Of a stretch of DNA of 64,000 bases, positions 51,136 through 60,117 are shown one piece after another. The position numbers were made by a program, and so were the translations under genes. Each line of letters begins with the position of its first letter. Positions within the stretch are counted from its first letter, which is position 1. A model generated the notes under the pieces. It was not told the DNA's origin. It worked only from the letters and a program-made list of their open reading frames with translations, and made no database searches. The DNA lies in NCBI RefSeq assembly GCF_021021555.1, contig NZ_JAINWA010000003.1, positions 682,001-746,000 on the forward strand, written 5' to 3'. The DNA comes from Teretinema zuelzerae. GTDB taxonomy: Bacteria; Spirochaetota; Spirochaetia; Treponematales; Treponemataceae.

Positions 51136-52144
51136 AAGAATCCCGTATTATCAGCCGGTAGGGAACCAGAATTTTCTTCGCGGTCTCCCTGCCGTTCGCC
51201 GCGTCGATCAAATTATTCGCGGCGGCGCAGCCGAGGTCATGGATGTTCACATGCAAAGCCGTAATGGACGGAATGTGGTCTTCCATCGCTGCGGAATCAT
51301 GAAAGGACATGAGCGAAACATCCCTCGGTATCGAATACCCGTGGCGATGAAGCCATGAAAGAGAACGCGACGCGATTACGTCGTCCATGCATAAGAGCGT
51401 TCCCGGCGAAGCTTCCATCGCATTGCGCATTTTCCGTTCGATGCCGCTCTTGCTTCCCGCGTTCCACACAACCGAAGCCCGCTCAGCCCCGGCTCCGGAT
51501 TCGGACAGCGCACGGCAAAAACCGGCAAAACGGTCCTTATTAACCTGATGGTCGGGATTGCCCGCCAACAGAATCACCGGGCCCGCGCGATGCGAAAGCG
51601 CGTACAGAGTCGCCTCCCGGCAGCCCGCGTCGTGGTCCGAATCGACCTGCGCGACCAGCTCGTCGCCGCAGTTTCCGATTACCGCGAAGGGCAGTCCCGC
51701 GGTTTTCAAAAAAGCTACCGCCTTGTCGTCCGACAGCGGCCGGGTCAGGATGACGCCGTCGACCTTCCGGTTTTTAACCAGCCGCCTGAGCCCGGCGATG
51801 TTTCCCGCAGACGTAACGGACACCACGACGTCGTAATCCCGCGCGTTTACCGCCTCGGTGATGCTGTACAGGCACACCTGGAAAAAGGGAATCTCGTGGA
51901 CATCGGCGTCAGCCGGAATAACGACGGCGATGTTGAAGGTTCTCGATTCCGCCAAACTTTTCGCGATCAGATTCGGCCGATACCCGTGCGCTTCTATATA
52001 AGAAAGCACTTTTTCCCGGGTTTCCTTCCCTATCCTGCCCTTCCCGGATATCGCACGGGAAACGGTTGTCTTGGAAACGCCGAGCGCCGCCGCGATGTCG
52101 TTTATAGTTTGCAACTGGTTCGGCTCGATTCCTGCTTCTTCCAT
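51125..52144 (-). CDS. LacI family regulator of the galactan locus
   Basis: 339 residues. The helix-turn-helix starts about residue 13 (TINDIAAALGVSKTTVSRAISGKGRIGKETREKVLSYIEAHGYRPNLIAKSLAESRT) and is followed by a sugar-binding-protein-like domain with no obvious loss of residues. It heads the galactan transporter and hydrolase genes, so the effector is probably galactose, galactobiose or a phosphorylated derivative. It is a different type from the nucleoside-locus regulator at 32263. Confidence 0.9.
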   Translation of the reverse strand: MEEAGIEPNQLQTINDIAAALGVSKTTVSRAISGKGRIGKETREKVLSYIEAHGYRPNLIAKSLAESRTFNIAVVIPADADVHEIPFFQVCLYSITEAVNARDYDVVVSVTSAGNIAGLRRLVKNRKVDGVILTRPLSDDKAVAFLKTAGLPFAVIGNCGDELVAQVDSDHDAGCREATLYALSHRAGPVILLAGNPDHQVNKDRFAGFCRALSESGAGAERASVVWNAGSKSGIERKMRNAMEASPGTLLCMDDVIASRSLSWLHRHGYSIPRDVSLMSFHDSAAMEDHIPSITALHVNIHDLGCAAANNLIDAANGRETAKKILVPYRLIIRDSSRI

Positions 52145-52437
52145 CGCCGTACAAAATCCTTATCCGCCGCGAACACAAGTCCGCATACGTTCAATTGTAG
52201 TTTAGTAAAATCTAAATGCAAGCTTCCGGCGAAAACGACGCTGAAAAGCAAGCAACTCCGCCGAAACCGGAATGTGAAAAAGCCTTGCGCCTCGGATGCG
52301 CAACCGGTTGTTCACTCTACGGTAACGTTAACACAGTATAAATCGTCTGTCAAATTTTATTTGCACGCAAACCTACAAAAAAGTAGGAATTAACAATCCG
52401 GAATCTTCGCAAATGTAACCTCGCTATTTAGAGAAAA
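52145..52437. promoter_or_regulatory. intergenic region between the galactan regulator and nifH: regulator promoter candidate
   Basis: On the minus strand TTGACA (complement of 52348-52353), 17 bases, then TAACGT (complement of 52325-52330) could be the LacI-gene promoter. The palindrome TAACGTTA (52323-52330) covers the -10 and has the central CG common in LacI operators; TTTGCACGCAAA (52360-52371) is a second small inverted repeat. A short hairpin CCTAC/GTAGG lies at 52372-52387. I see no gene here. Confidence 0.35.
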
Positions 52438-52566
52438 GTTCGAATACCGCAGAAAACCAAGAAAAATATGTTCGAAGGAGCCAATCAAATCCTTACAATA
52501 CAAGAAATTAATCTTTTATACTCGCGCAACAAGATCACAGGGAACCGAATTGGCACGCTTTTTGCA
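52438..52566 (+). promoter_or_regulatory. sigma-54 promoter of the nif operon with upstream direct repeats
   Basis: TGGCACG (52551-52557), four bases, TTGCA (52562-52566): full agreement with the -24/-12 consensus, with 10 bases between GG and GC. nifH starts 60 bases further after a GGAG-type ribosome site. Upstream, GTTCGAA occurs at 52438-52444 and 52470-52476, 32 bases (three turns) apart and 75 bases before the -24 element, in the place where an enhancer-binding activator would act. No TGT-N10-ACA NifA site was found. Confidence 0.88.
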
Positions 52567-52572
52567 AAGTAG

Positions 52573-53451
<879 letters not shown>

Positions 53452-53469
53452 GGCGAAAAGGAGAAACAG

Positions 53470-53808
53470 ATGATATTAATCAGGGCAATAGTGAGACCGG
53501 AAAAAACCGACGCGGTAATGGCGCGTCTCATGGCGGAAGGGTTTCCCGCAGTCACCAGGCTGAACGTTACCGGACGCGGAAAACAGCGCGGCATCAAAAT
53601 AGGGGAAGTGACCTACGACGAAGTGCCGAAGGAACTGTTGATGCTCGTCGTCAAGGACAAGGACAGGGACTTCGTGGTCAAGACGATCATCGAAGAAGCC
53701 AGGACGGGAGAAAAAGGCGCGTTCGGAGACGGCAAGATTTTCATCTCGCCCGTGGACGAAATGTACACAGTCAGTTCCGGCGTCAAGGAAACGGGCGCGG
53801 AAGGATGA
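53470..53808 (+). CDS. nifI1: PII-like nitrogenase regulator NifI1
   Basis: 112 residues, PII (GlnB) family: MILIRAIVRPEKTDAVMARLMAEGFPAVTRLNVTGRGKQRG, and the C-terminal signature GEKGAFGDGKIFISPV. NifI1 and NifI2 form a complex that binds dinitrogenase and blocks it when ammonium is available; 2-oxoglutarate and ATP relieve it. This is the post-translational switch-off of group II/III nif systems. Its T-loop lacks the uridylylated tyrosine of GlnB. AAAGGAG precedes the ATG, 18 bases after nifH. Confidence 0.95.
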   Translation: MILIRAIVRPEKTDAVMARLMAEGFPAVTRLNVTGRGKQRGIKIGEVTYDEVPKELLMLVVKDKDRDFVVKTIIEEARTGEKGAFGDGKIFISPVDEMYTVSSGVKETGAEG

Positions 53809-53878
53809 GAACAGCCCCTGGCGGCGGTTCACGCAGAACTGCGGCAATCGACTGTTCTCGAAACGCCGATGATCGGCG
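53807..53878 (+). other. structured spacer between nifI1 and nifI2
   Basis: GAGAACAG (53807-53814) pairs with CTGTTCTC (53852-53859); inside lies GCGGTTC pairing with GAACTGC. A second hairpin CGCCGA/TCGGCG follows at 53864-53878 just before GGAGG of nifI2. No T-run, so it is not a terminator; it could set mRNA processing or translation of nifI2. Confidence 0.45.
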
Positions 53879-53893
53879 CGCGGAGGTTGCAGA

Positions 53894-54271
53894 ATGAAGG
53901 AAGTAATGGCGATCGTCAGGATGAATAAAATCAACCAGACGAAACGGGCTCTGTCCGCGGCGGGAATCACCTCCATGCATGCGAAGGACTGCCTCGGAAG
54001 AGGGAAAGGCCTGGTGGAGATGATTCAGCTCGGAGGAGCGGAAAAAGAATACGAAGAAAAGATGAACGATCTGGGAAACGCCGGGAGGCTCATCCCGAAA
54101 AGAATGATTTCGGTCGTCGTTCCGAACAAGCTCGTCAGGAAAACGATCGACGTGATCATGGAGACGAACCGCACCGGCAAGAGCGGCGATGGAAAAATCA
54201 TCGTAATGCCGGTGACCGATTCGATCCGCATCAGAACCGGCGAAACGGGTGACGGCACCCTGGACGAATAA
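53894..54271 (+). CDS. nifI2: PII-like nitrogenase regulator NifI2
   Basis: 125 residues. MKEVMAIVRMNKINQTKRALSAAGITSMHAKDCLGRGKG and the C-terminal TGKSGDGKIIVMPVTDSIRIRTGE place it in the NifI2 branch, which has a longer T-loop than NifI1 (here residues ~36-62). It is the second half of the NifI1-NifI2 switch. Only 11 bases separate it from nifD. Confidence 0.95.
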   Translation: MKEVMAIVRMNKINQTKRALSAAGITSMHAKDCLGRGKGLVEMIQLGGAEKEYEEKMNDLGNAGRLIPKRMISVVVPNKLVRKTIDVIMETNRTGKSGDGKIIVMPVTDSIRIRTGETGDGTLDE

Positions 54272-54282
54272 GGAGGCTGCGC

Positions 54283-55917
54283 ATGAGCGAAGTTGAAATG
54301 ATGACGCCGGGAGAAGTCTTTAAGGCCGAGGTGCTGGAAAAATATCCTCCCAAATTGGCGAAGAAACGCGGAAGACAGATAGTCGTAAACGAAGCGGCCG
54401 GAGGCGAAGTTCCGGAGATTCTCGCGAACTCGCGGACGGCTCCGGGAATCCTGACCATGAGGGGCTGTTCCTACGCAGGCTGCAAGGGAGTCGTGCTCGG
54501 ACCTACGCGCGACGTTCTCCAGATCACCCACGGGCCGATCGGATGCGGTTTTTACAGCTGGCTTACGCGGCGAAACCAGACGAAACCGCATACGGCCGAA
54601 GCGGTAAACTTCATGCCGTACGCCATGAGCACGGATCTGCAGGAAGACGAAATTATTTTCGGCGGCGAGAAAAAACTGAAAGCGGCGATAGACGAGGCCA
54701 TCGCACTCTTCCATCCGAAGGCCATCGGAATATTCTCGACCTGCCCGGTCGGACTGATCGGAGACGATGTGCACGCTGTCGCACGCGAGATGGAAGCGAA
54801 ATATCCGGACGTAAACATCTTCGGCTTCTCCTGCGAAGGATATAAAGGCGTCAGCCAGTCGGCGGGGCACCACGTGGCGAACAACAAGGTTTTCACCGAC
54901 GTGGTCGGACTCGACGATACGCCGAAGCAGGGAAAGTTCCGCTTCAACATTCTCGGCGAGTACAACATCGGCGGCGACGCCTTCGAGATCGAACGCATCG
55001 TGGGAAAATGCGGCATGACGCTCCACTCCACGTTCAGCGGAAACTCGACGTACGAGGAGTTCATCAGCGCGCACACGGTAGACCTGAACACGGTCATGTG
55101 CCATCGGTCGATCAACTATCTTGCCGAGATGATGGAAAAGAAATACGGAATTCCGTGGTTCAAGATCAACTTCATCGGCGCCGATTCCACCGCGAAGTCT
55201 CTCAGGAAAATCGCCGAGTTCTTCGGCGACGGAGAGCTGACGAAAAGGACGGAGGAAGCCATCGCCGAGGAAATGGAGAAGGTCGAAGCCGTGCGGAAAG
55301 AAATCTATGAACGGTGCAAGGGAAAGAAGGCGATGCTCTTCGTCGGGGGATCGCGGGCGCACCATTATCAGGATCTGCTGGGCGAGATCGGAATAGAAAC
55401 GATAGCTGCCGGATACGAGTTCGCGCACCGGGACGATTACGAAGGGCGCAAGGTGCTTCCGAGCATCGTCGTCGACGCGGACTCGCGCAATATCGAAGAG
55501 CTAACCGTGACGGCCGACGAAAAAAGATACCAGCCGAGGATCAGCGAAGCGGAAAAGGCGAAGCGGGAAAAGGAAGGATTCGCCTTCAGCGATTACGACG
55601 GAATGATGAAGCAGATGAAGGACAAGACCCTCGTCATCGACGACCTGAACCACTACGAAACCGAAAAGCTCATCGAGATGTACAAGCCGGATCTCGTGTG
55701 CGCGGGAATCAAGGAAAAGTACGTGGTCCAAAAACAGGGCGTTCCCATGAAGCAGCTTCACAGCTACGACTATCAGGGACCCTACGCCGGTTTCGAAGGG
55801 GCGATCAACTTCTATAAGGAAATAGACCGCATCGTCAATTCGAACGCGTTCCGGCTCGCGAAGGCTCCATGGGCCGACAGTCCGGAACTCTCGGCGTCGT
55901 ACGGATACACCGGATAA
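54283..55917 (+). CDS. nifD: nitrogenase molybdenum-iron protein alpha chain
   Basis: 544 residues. P-cluster ligands Cys 62 (RGCSYAGC), Cys 88 (HGPIGCGFYSW) and Cys 154 (STCPVGLIGDD); FeMo-cofactor ligands Cys 273 (VMCHRSINY) and His 493 (QLHSYDYQGPY). An insertion of about 50 residues (roughly 385-435) precedes the last ligand, as in clostridial NifD, and explains the length against about 490 in proteobacteria. The cysteines and histidine required for molybdenum nitrogenase are all present. Confidence 0.98.
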   Translation: MSEVEMMTPGEVFKAEVLEKYPPKLAKKRGRQIVVNEAAGGEVPEILANSRTAPGILTMRGCSYAGCKGVVLGPTRDVLQITHGPIGCGFYSWLTRRNQTKPHTAEAVNFMPYAMSTDLQEDEIIFGGEKKLKAAIDEAIALFHPKAIGIFSTCPVGLIGDDVHAVAREMEAKYPDVNIFGFSCEGYKGVSQSAGHHVANNKVFTDVVGLDDTPKQGKFRFNILGEYNIGGDAFEIERIVGKCGMTLHSTFSGNSTYEEFISAHTVDLNTVMCHRSINYLAEMMEKKYGIPWFKINFIGADSTAKSLRKIAEFFGDGELTKRTEEAIAEEMEKVEAVRKEIYERCKGKKAMLFVGGSRAHHYQDLLGEIGIETIAAGYEFAHRDDYEGRKVLPSIVVDADSRNIEELTVTADEKRYQPRISEAEKAKREKEGFAFSDYDGMMKQMKDKTLVIDDLNHYETEKLIEMYKPDLVCAGIKEKYVVQKQGVPMKQLHSYDYQGPYAGFEGAINFYKEIDRIVNSNAFRLAKAPWADSPELSASYGYTG

Positions 55918-55934
55918 ACGGAAGGAGAATCACA

Positions 55935-57311
55935 ATGCTGTTAAGACATACGCCCGAAACGCTGGTCGAAAGAAGCGCGCTTACCGTGAACCCGGCGAAA
56001 ACCTGCCAACCGGTTGGAGCAATGTACGCCGCGCTCGGCATACACAAGTGCATGCCGCACAGCCACGGATCGCAGGGATGCTGCGCCTACCACCGAAGCG
56101 CCCTGACCCGCCACTACAAAGACCCCATCATGGCGACGACGAGTTCCTTTACGGAAGGTGCGTCGGTGTTCGGAGGGCAGGCGAACATACTCGAAGCCTT
56201 CGCGAACATCTTCAATCTCTACGATCCGGACATCGTAGCGGTACATACGACCTGTCTTTCTGAAACCATCGGAGACGATCTTCCCCAGATCATCAACAAG
56301 GCGATTACCGAGAACAAGATTCCCCCGGGAAAGACGGTGATAGCAGCAAGCACGCCGAGCTTCAAGGGATCGCACATCACCGGATACTCGAACATGGTAA
56401 GCGCGATGATCAAATACTTCGCTCGGAACACGGGAAAGAAGAACGGATGCGTCAATCTGATTCCTACGTTCATCGAACCGAGCGACATGGCTGAAATCAA
56501 GCATATCGCCGAGTCGATGGGGGCGAAGTACATCATGTTTCCAGATACGAGCGACGTCGTGAACGGACCGATGGACGGAAAGTTCCGCATGTACCCGAAG
56601 GGCGGCGCGACCAAGGAAGAAATCGCCTCGTCGGGGGATTCGATCCTGACCATCGGGCTCGGACGCACCGGAACGCTCGAGCCTGCGAAGCTGCTCGACA
56701 CTCACTGCAAGGTGCCGGCTGAAATAATCGATCTGCCGATCGGCATTACGGCCACCGACGAGTTCGTCGACCTGATTCGCAAAACGGCGGGGGTCAGCGT
56801 TCCAGAGGAAATACTCCTGGAACGCGGACAGCTTGTGGACGTTCTCTGCGACATGAACCAGTACACCTACGGGAAGAAGGCATCGCTCGTCGGCGATCCC
56901 GATATTCTCGTTGGCCTCGTGCGCCTGTGCAGGGAAGCCGGAATGGAGATCCTGCACGTAGTCAGCGGAACAAAGGCGGGACCGAAGTTCGAGCGCAAGA
57001 TCAAAGAACTCGCCGGAGAAAAAACAATAGTGAAAACCGGCGCGCAGGCTGACATGTTCTACTTCCATCAGCTCGTCAAGAACGACAAGCCGGATCTCAT
57101 TCTGGGAAATACGTATTGCAAGTACATCGCCCGGGACATGGACATCCCGCTGGTACGCACCGGTTTCCCGATTTACGACCGGGTCGGGCATTCGTACTTT
57201 CCGATCGTCGGCTACCGCGGCGGGCTCAGGCTCCTGGAAAAAATCCTCGACGCGTTGATGGACAGGATCGACCGGGACGCGAGCGAGGAAAAAGTGGAAC
57301 TGGTGATGTGA
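55935..57311 (+). CDS. nifK: nitrogenase molybdenum-iron protein beta chain
   Basis: 458 residues, lacking the roughly 50-residue N-terminal extension of Azotobacter NifK, as in clostridial and methanogen proteins. P-cluster cysteines are in NPAKTCQPVGA, GSQGCCAYHR and TTCLSETIGDD; SSFTEGASVFGG carries the serine region. GPKFERKIKEL and the end SYFPIVGYRGGLRLLEKIL are typical. It pairs with NifD as an alpha2beta2 tetramer. Start set at the ATG after AAGGAG; upstream codons overlap nifD. Confidence 0.97.
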   Translation: MLLRHTPETLVERSALTVNPAKTCQPVGAMYAALGIHKCMPHSHGSQGCCAYHRSALTRHYKDPIMATTSSFTEGASVFGGQANILEAFANIFNLYDPDIVAVHTTCLSETIGDDLPQIINKAITENKIPPGKTVIAASTPSFKGSHITGYSNMVSAMIKYFARNTGKKNGCVNLIPTFIEPSDMAEIKHIAESMGAKYIMFPDTSDVVNGPMDGKFRMYPKGGATKEEIASSGDSILTIGLGRTGTLEPAKLLDTHCKVPAEIIDLPIGITATDEFVDLIRKTAGVSVPEEILLERGQLVDVLCDMNQYTYGKKASLVGDPDILVGLVRLCREAGMEILHVVSGTKAGPKFERKIKELAGEKTIVKTGAQADMFYFHQLVKNDKPDLILGNTYCKYIARDMDIPLVRTGFPIYDRVGHSYFPIVGYRGGLRLLEKILDALMDRIDRDASEEKVELVM

Positions 57312-57335
57312 TCGTTTTGAAAAAGGAGGCATCGG

Positions 57336-58709
57336 ATGATCGGAATACTCGAAGAGCGAAAGCTGCAGGTTTTTGAAAACGGAAAGGATTCCTACGGGAT
57401 CGAATGCGGCAAATCGAGCGCCGCCGGCTCCGTGAGCCAGAGAGCCTGCGTGTTCTGCGGATCGCGGGTCGTTCTGTATCCGATCGCCGATGCGCTCCAT
57501 CTCATACACGGCCCGATCGGCTGCGCGGCTTACACATGGGACATCAGAGGCTCCATGTCGAGCGGCCCCGAGCTGCACCGGATGAGCTTTTCCACAGACC
57601 TGCAGGAAAGGGAGGTCGTGTACGGCGGCGAAAAAAAACTGTACGCGGCTCTGACGGAATTGATCGCGGAGTACCGGCCGAAGGCAGCCTTCGTGTATTC
57701 GACCTGCATTGTGGGACTCATCGGAGACGACGTAGAAAGCGTGTGCCGGAGGGTCGAAAGAGAGACGGGGATACGGGTGCTGCCCGTCCACTCCGAAGGA
57801 TTCAAGGGGACCAAGAAAGACGGTTACAAGGCTGCCTGCGACGCCGTATTCAAGCTCATGGGGACGGACGACGAAACGCCGGTTTCGCCGTTCAGCATCA
57901 ACATTCTCGGAGAGTTCAATCTGGCCGGGGAAACATGGATCATAAAGGACTATTACCGGCGCATGGGAATCGAAGTCGTCTCGTGCATCACCGGCGACGG
58001 CAGGGTGGACGAAATCGCCCGCGCCCACCGAGCGAAGCTGAACGTCGTCCAATGCTCGGGCTCCATGACATCCCTGGCCAAGACGATGAAGGACGAGTAC
58101 GGAATTCCCTTCATCAGGGTTTCGTATTTCGGCATCGAAGACATGACAAAAGCCCTCTACGACGTCGCCGCCCGTTTCGACGACGAGCTGATAACGCGCA
58201 ATACGATCGACCTCGTGAGCGACGAAGTCGGACGGCTGCTGCCGCGACTGGAAAAATATCGGGCGAACCTGATAGGAAAAAAAGCGGCGATCTACGTCGG
58301 AGGATCGTTTAAATCCTTTTCGCTGGTGAAGGCCCTGCGCCATCTCGGAATGGAGACGGTAGTCGTGGGATCGCAGACCGGATCGGCCGAAGACTACGAG
58401 TATCTGAAAGAAATCACGAAAGAAGGAACCATAATCTGCGACGATACGAATCCGCTTGAGCTTTCCTCCTTCATCCTGAACAAGGGTGCGGACCTCCTCA
58501 TCGGAGGAGTAAAGGAGCGTCCTATCGCCTATAAAATGGGAATCGCGTTTTGCGATCATAATCACGAACGGAAAGAAGCGCTGGCGGGCTATGAAGGAAT
58601 GATCAACTTCGCACGCGAAGTGCACGACTCGGTCACGAGCCCCGTATGGAAATTTTCTCCGGCGCGCATCCGCGCCCGGATTTCGCCCGATCAGGGAGGC
58701 GCGATATGA
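57336..58709 (+). CDS. nifE: FeMo-cofactor scaffold protein NifE
   Basis: 457 residues. Cluster-binding cysteines lie in RACVFCGSR, HGPIGCAAYTWDIRG and YSTCIVGLIGDD, and it retains a cysteine at the NifD Cys-275 position (NVVQCSGSM). With NifN it forms the NifEN scaffold on which the NifB-cofactor is matured with molybdenum and homocitrate. It overlaps nifN by four bases (ATGA). Confidence 0.96.
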   Translation: MIGILEERKLQVFENGKDSYGIECGKSSAAGSVSQRACVFCGSRVVLYPIADALHLIHGPIGCAAYTWDIRGSMSSGPELHRMSFSTDLQEREVVYGGEKKLYAALTELIAEYRPKAAFVYSTCIVGLIGDDVESVCRRVERETGIRVLPVHSEGFKGTKKDGYKAACDAVFKLMGTDDETPVSPFSINILGEFNLAGETWIIKDYYRRMGIEVVSCITGDGRVDEIARAHRAKLNVVQCSGSMTSLAKTMKDEYGIPFIRVSYFGIEDMTKALYDVAARFDDELITRNTIDLVSDEVGRLLPRLEKYRANLIGKKAAIYVGGSFKSFSLVKALRHLGMETVVVGSQTGSAEDYEYLKEITKEGTIICDDTNPLELSSFILNKGADLLIGGVKERPIAYKMGIAFCDHNHERKEALAGYEGMINFAREVHDSVTSPVWKFSPARIRARISPDQGGAI

Positions 58710-60109
58710 AAGGAAAGGAATTCGTTTCGACCAGGAACCCCTGCAAGCTCTGCGCTCCGCTGGGAGCCTCCATCGCCTTCCGCGGAATAGAGGGATGCAT
58801 ACCCCTCGTCCACGGTTCCCAGGGCTGCTCTACGTATATCAGACGGTACGGCATCAGCCACTTCCGCGAACCGATCGACATAGCCTCTTCTAACTTTACC
58901 GAATCCTCGGCGATATTCGGCGGAGGCGAAAACCTGAAAAACGCCATCGCCAACGTTTCGAAGCAATACGAACCCAAGGCGATCGGCATCGCATCGACCT
59001 GCCTCTCGGAAACGATGGGCGAAAACATACCGATGTATCTCTCGCAATACGAAGCCTCGAGAAAAGGCGAGTCCGGAGGGCCGGCAATCTTCTACGCGTC
59101 CACGCCGAGCTACAGCGGCACCCATATGGACGGTTTCCATCAGGCGGTGTTCGCCGCGGTGAAAGCCTTCGCCGGAAAGCCGGACGAAAACGGGGAAAAC
59201 GTGCAAGCCGCTTGCGACGATCAGCCGCCGGCGGACGCGCGAAAAAAGATAAACATCCTCTCCGGCTTTGTTTCCACGGAAGATCTGCGGGAAATCAGGG
59301 ATATCGTCGAGTCGTTCGGTGCGGACTGCATTCTCGTTCCCGACTACTCGGAAAGCCTCGACGGGTCGAGCTGGGAAACCTATCAAAAACTGCCGGAAGG
59401 CGGCACTAAGATCGCCGACATCAGAAACATGAACCGGGCTGCCGGCACGATCTCCTTCGACGTCTCGGCCAGAGAAGACAGGCGCGCGGGTCTGTGGCTC
59501 GAAAAGGAATTCGGGGTTCCCTGCGCGCCTCTATACCTACCGGTAGGTATAGAGCAAACAGACAAGTTCTTCGACGAACTCTCCCGCATCAGCGGAAACC
59601 CCGTTCCAGAAAAATGGACGAAAACCCGCGGACGCCTGATCGACGCCTACATCGACGGCCACAAATACTGTTCGGGAAAACGCGCGATCGTCTACGGCGA
59701 AGAAGACTTCGTCCTGGCCCTATCCGCCTTCCTCGACGAAATCGGCATAACGCCCGTCGTCGCCGCGACGGGAGCGAAGAACCCTCAATTCGCTCATTGC
59801 CTCGCGGCCGCTTCTCCTAACTCGCGCGAAGCCCCCGTCGTCGCTGACGACTCTGATTTCGAAACCGTTCTGAGTATCGCACAGGATATGAAAGCCGACC
59901 TCATCATCGGGAACAGCAAGGGCTACCATCTCGCCCGGAATTTAAAGCTGCCTCTCGTCCGCGCGGGCTTTCCCGTCCACGACCGCATGGGCGGCCAGCG
60001 CATTCTCCACCTCGGCTACCGGGGAACGCTCTCTCTGTTCGACTCGGTATGCAACGCCCTCATGCAGGCAAAACAGGAATCCGCGGAAAGCGGCTGGACA
60101 TACATATAG
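58706..60109 (+). CDS. nifN: FeMo-cofactor scaffold protein NifN
   Basis: 467 residues, NifK-like: NPCKLCAPLGAS, GSQGCSTYIRRY and STCLSETMGENI carry the cysteines, and LYLPVGIEQTDKF is the family segment. Start set at MKGKEFVST after GGGAGG, overlapping the nifE stop. A low-complexity insert (residues ~155-180, KPDENGENVQAACDDQPPAD) is unusual. A 26-base perfect palindrome lies in the coding sequence at 59529-59554, in a stretch of otherwise rare A/T-ending codons. Confidence 0.95.
   Translation: MKGKEFVSTRNPCKLCAPLGASIAFRGIEGCIPLVHGSQGCSTYIRRYGISHFREPIDIASSNFTESSAIFGGGENLKNAIANVSKQYEPKAIGIASTCLSETMGENIPMYLSQYEASRKGESGGPAIFYASTPSYSGTHMDGFHQAVFAAVKAFAGKPDENGENVQAACDDQPPADARKKINILSGFVSTEDLREIRDIVESFGADCILVPDYSESLDGSSWETYQKLPEGGTKIADIRNMNRAAGTISFDVSAREDRRAGLWLEKEFGVPCAPLYLPVGIEQTDKFFDELSRISGNPVPEKWTKTRGRLIDAYIDGHKYCSGKRAIVYGEEDFVLALSAFLDEIGITPVVAATGAKNPQFAHCLAAASPNSREAPVVADDSDFETVLSIAQDMKADLIIGNSKGYHLARNLKLPLVRAGFPVHDRMGGQRILHLGYRGTLSLFDSVCNALMQAKQESAESGWTYI
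59529..59554. repeat. 26-base perfect palindrome inside nifN
   Basis: Half-site CTCTATACCTACC (59529-59541) followed directly by its complement (59542-59554). It encodes PLYLPVGIE, part of a conserved NifN motif, but with codons CTA, CTA, GTA, GGT and ATA that are rare in this GC-rich gene. It can form a cruciform in DNA or an 11-bp hairpin in mRNA. Confidence 0.9.
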
Positions 60110-60117
60110 GAGGAACC

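Noticed and set aside
52145-52550. NifA binding site TGT-N10-ACA upstream of nifH
   Set aside because: Several TGT triplets were checked and none has ACA at the right distance.
55941-58625. 894-codon open frame antisense to nifK and nifE
   Set aside because: It is the mirror of GC-rich codon usage in two well-supported genes; it has no ribosome site and no recognisable domain.
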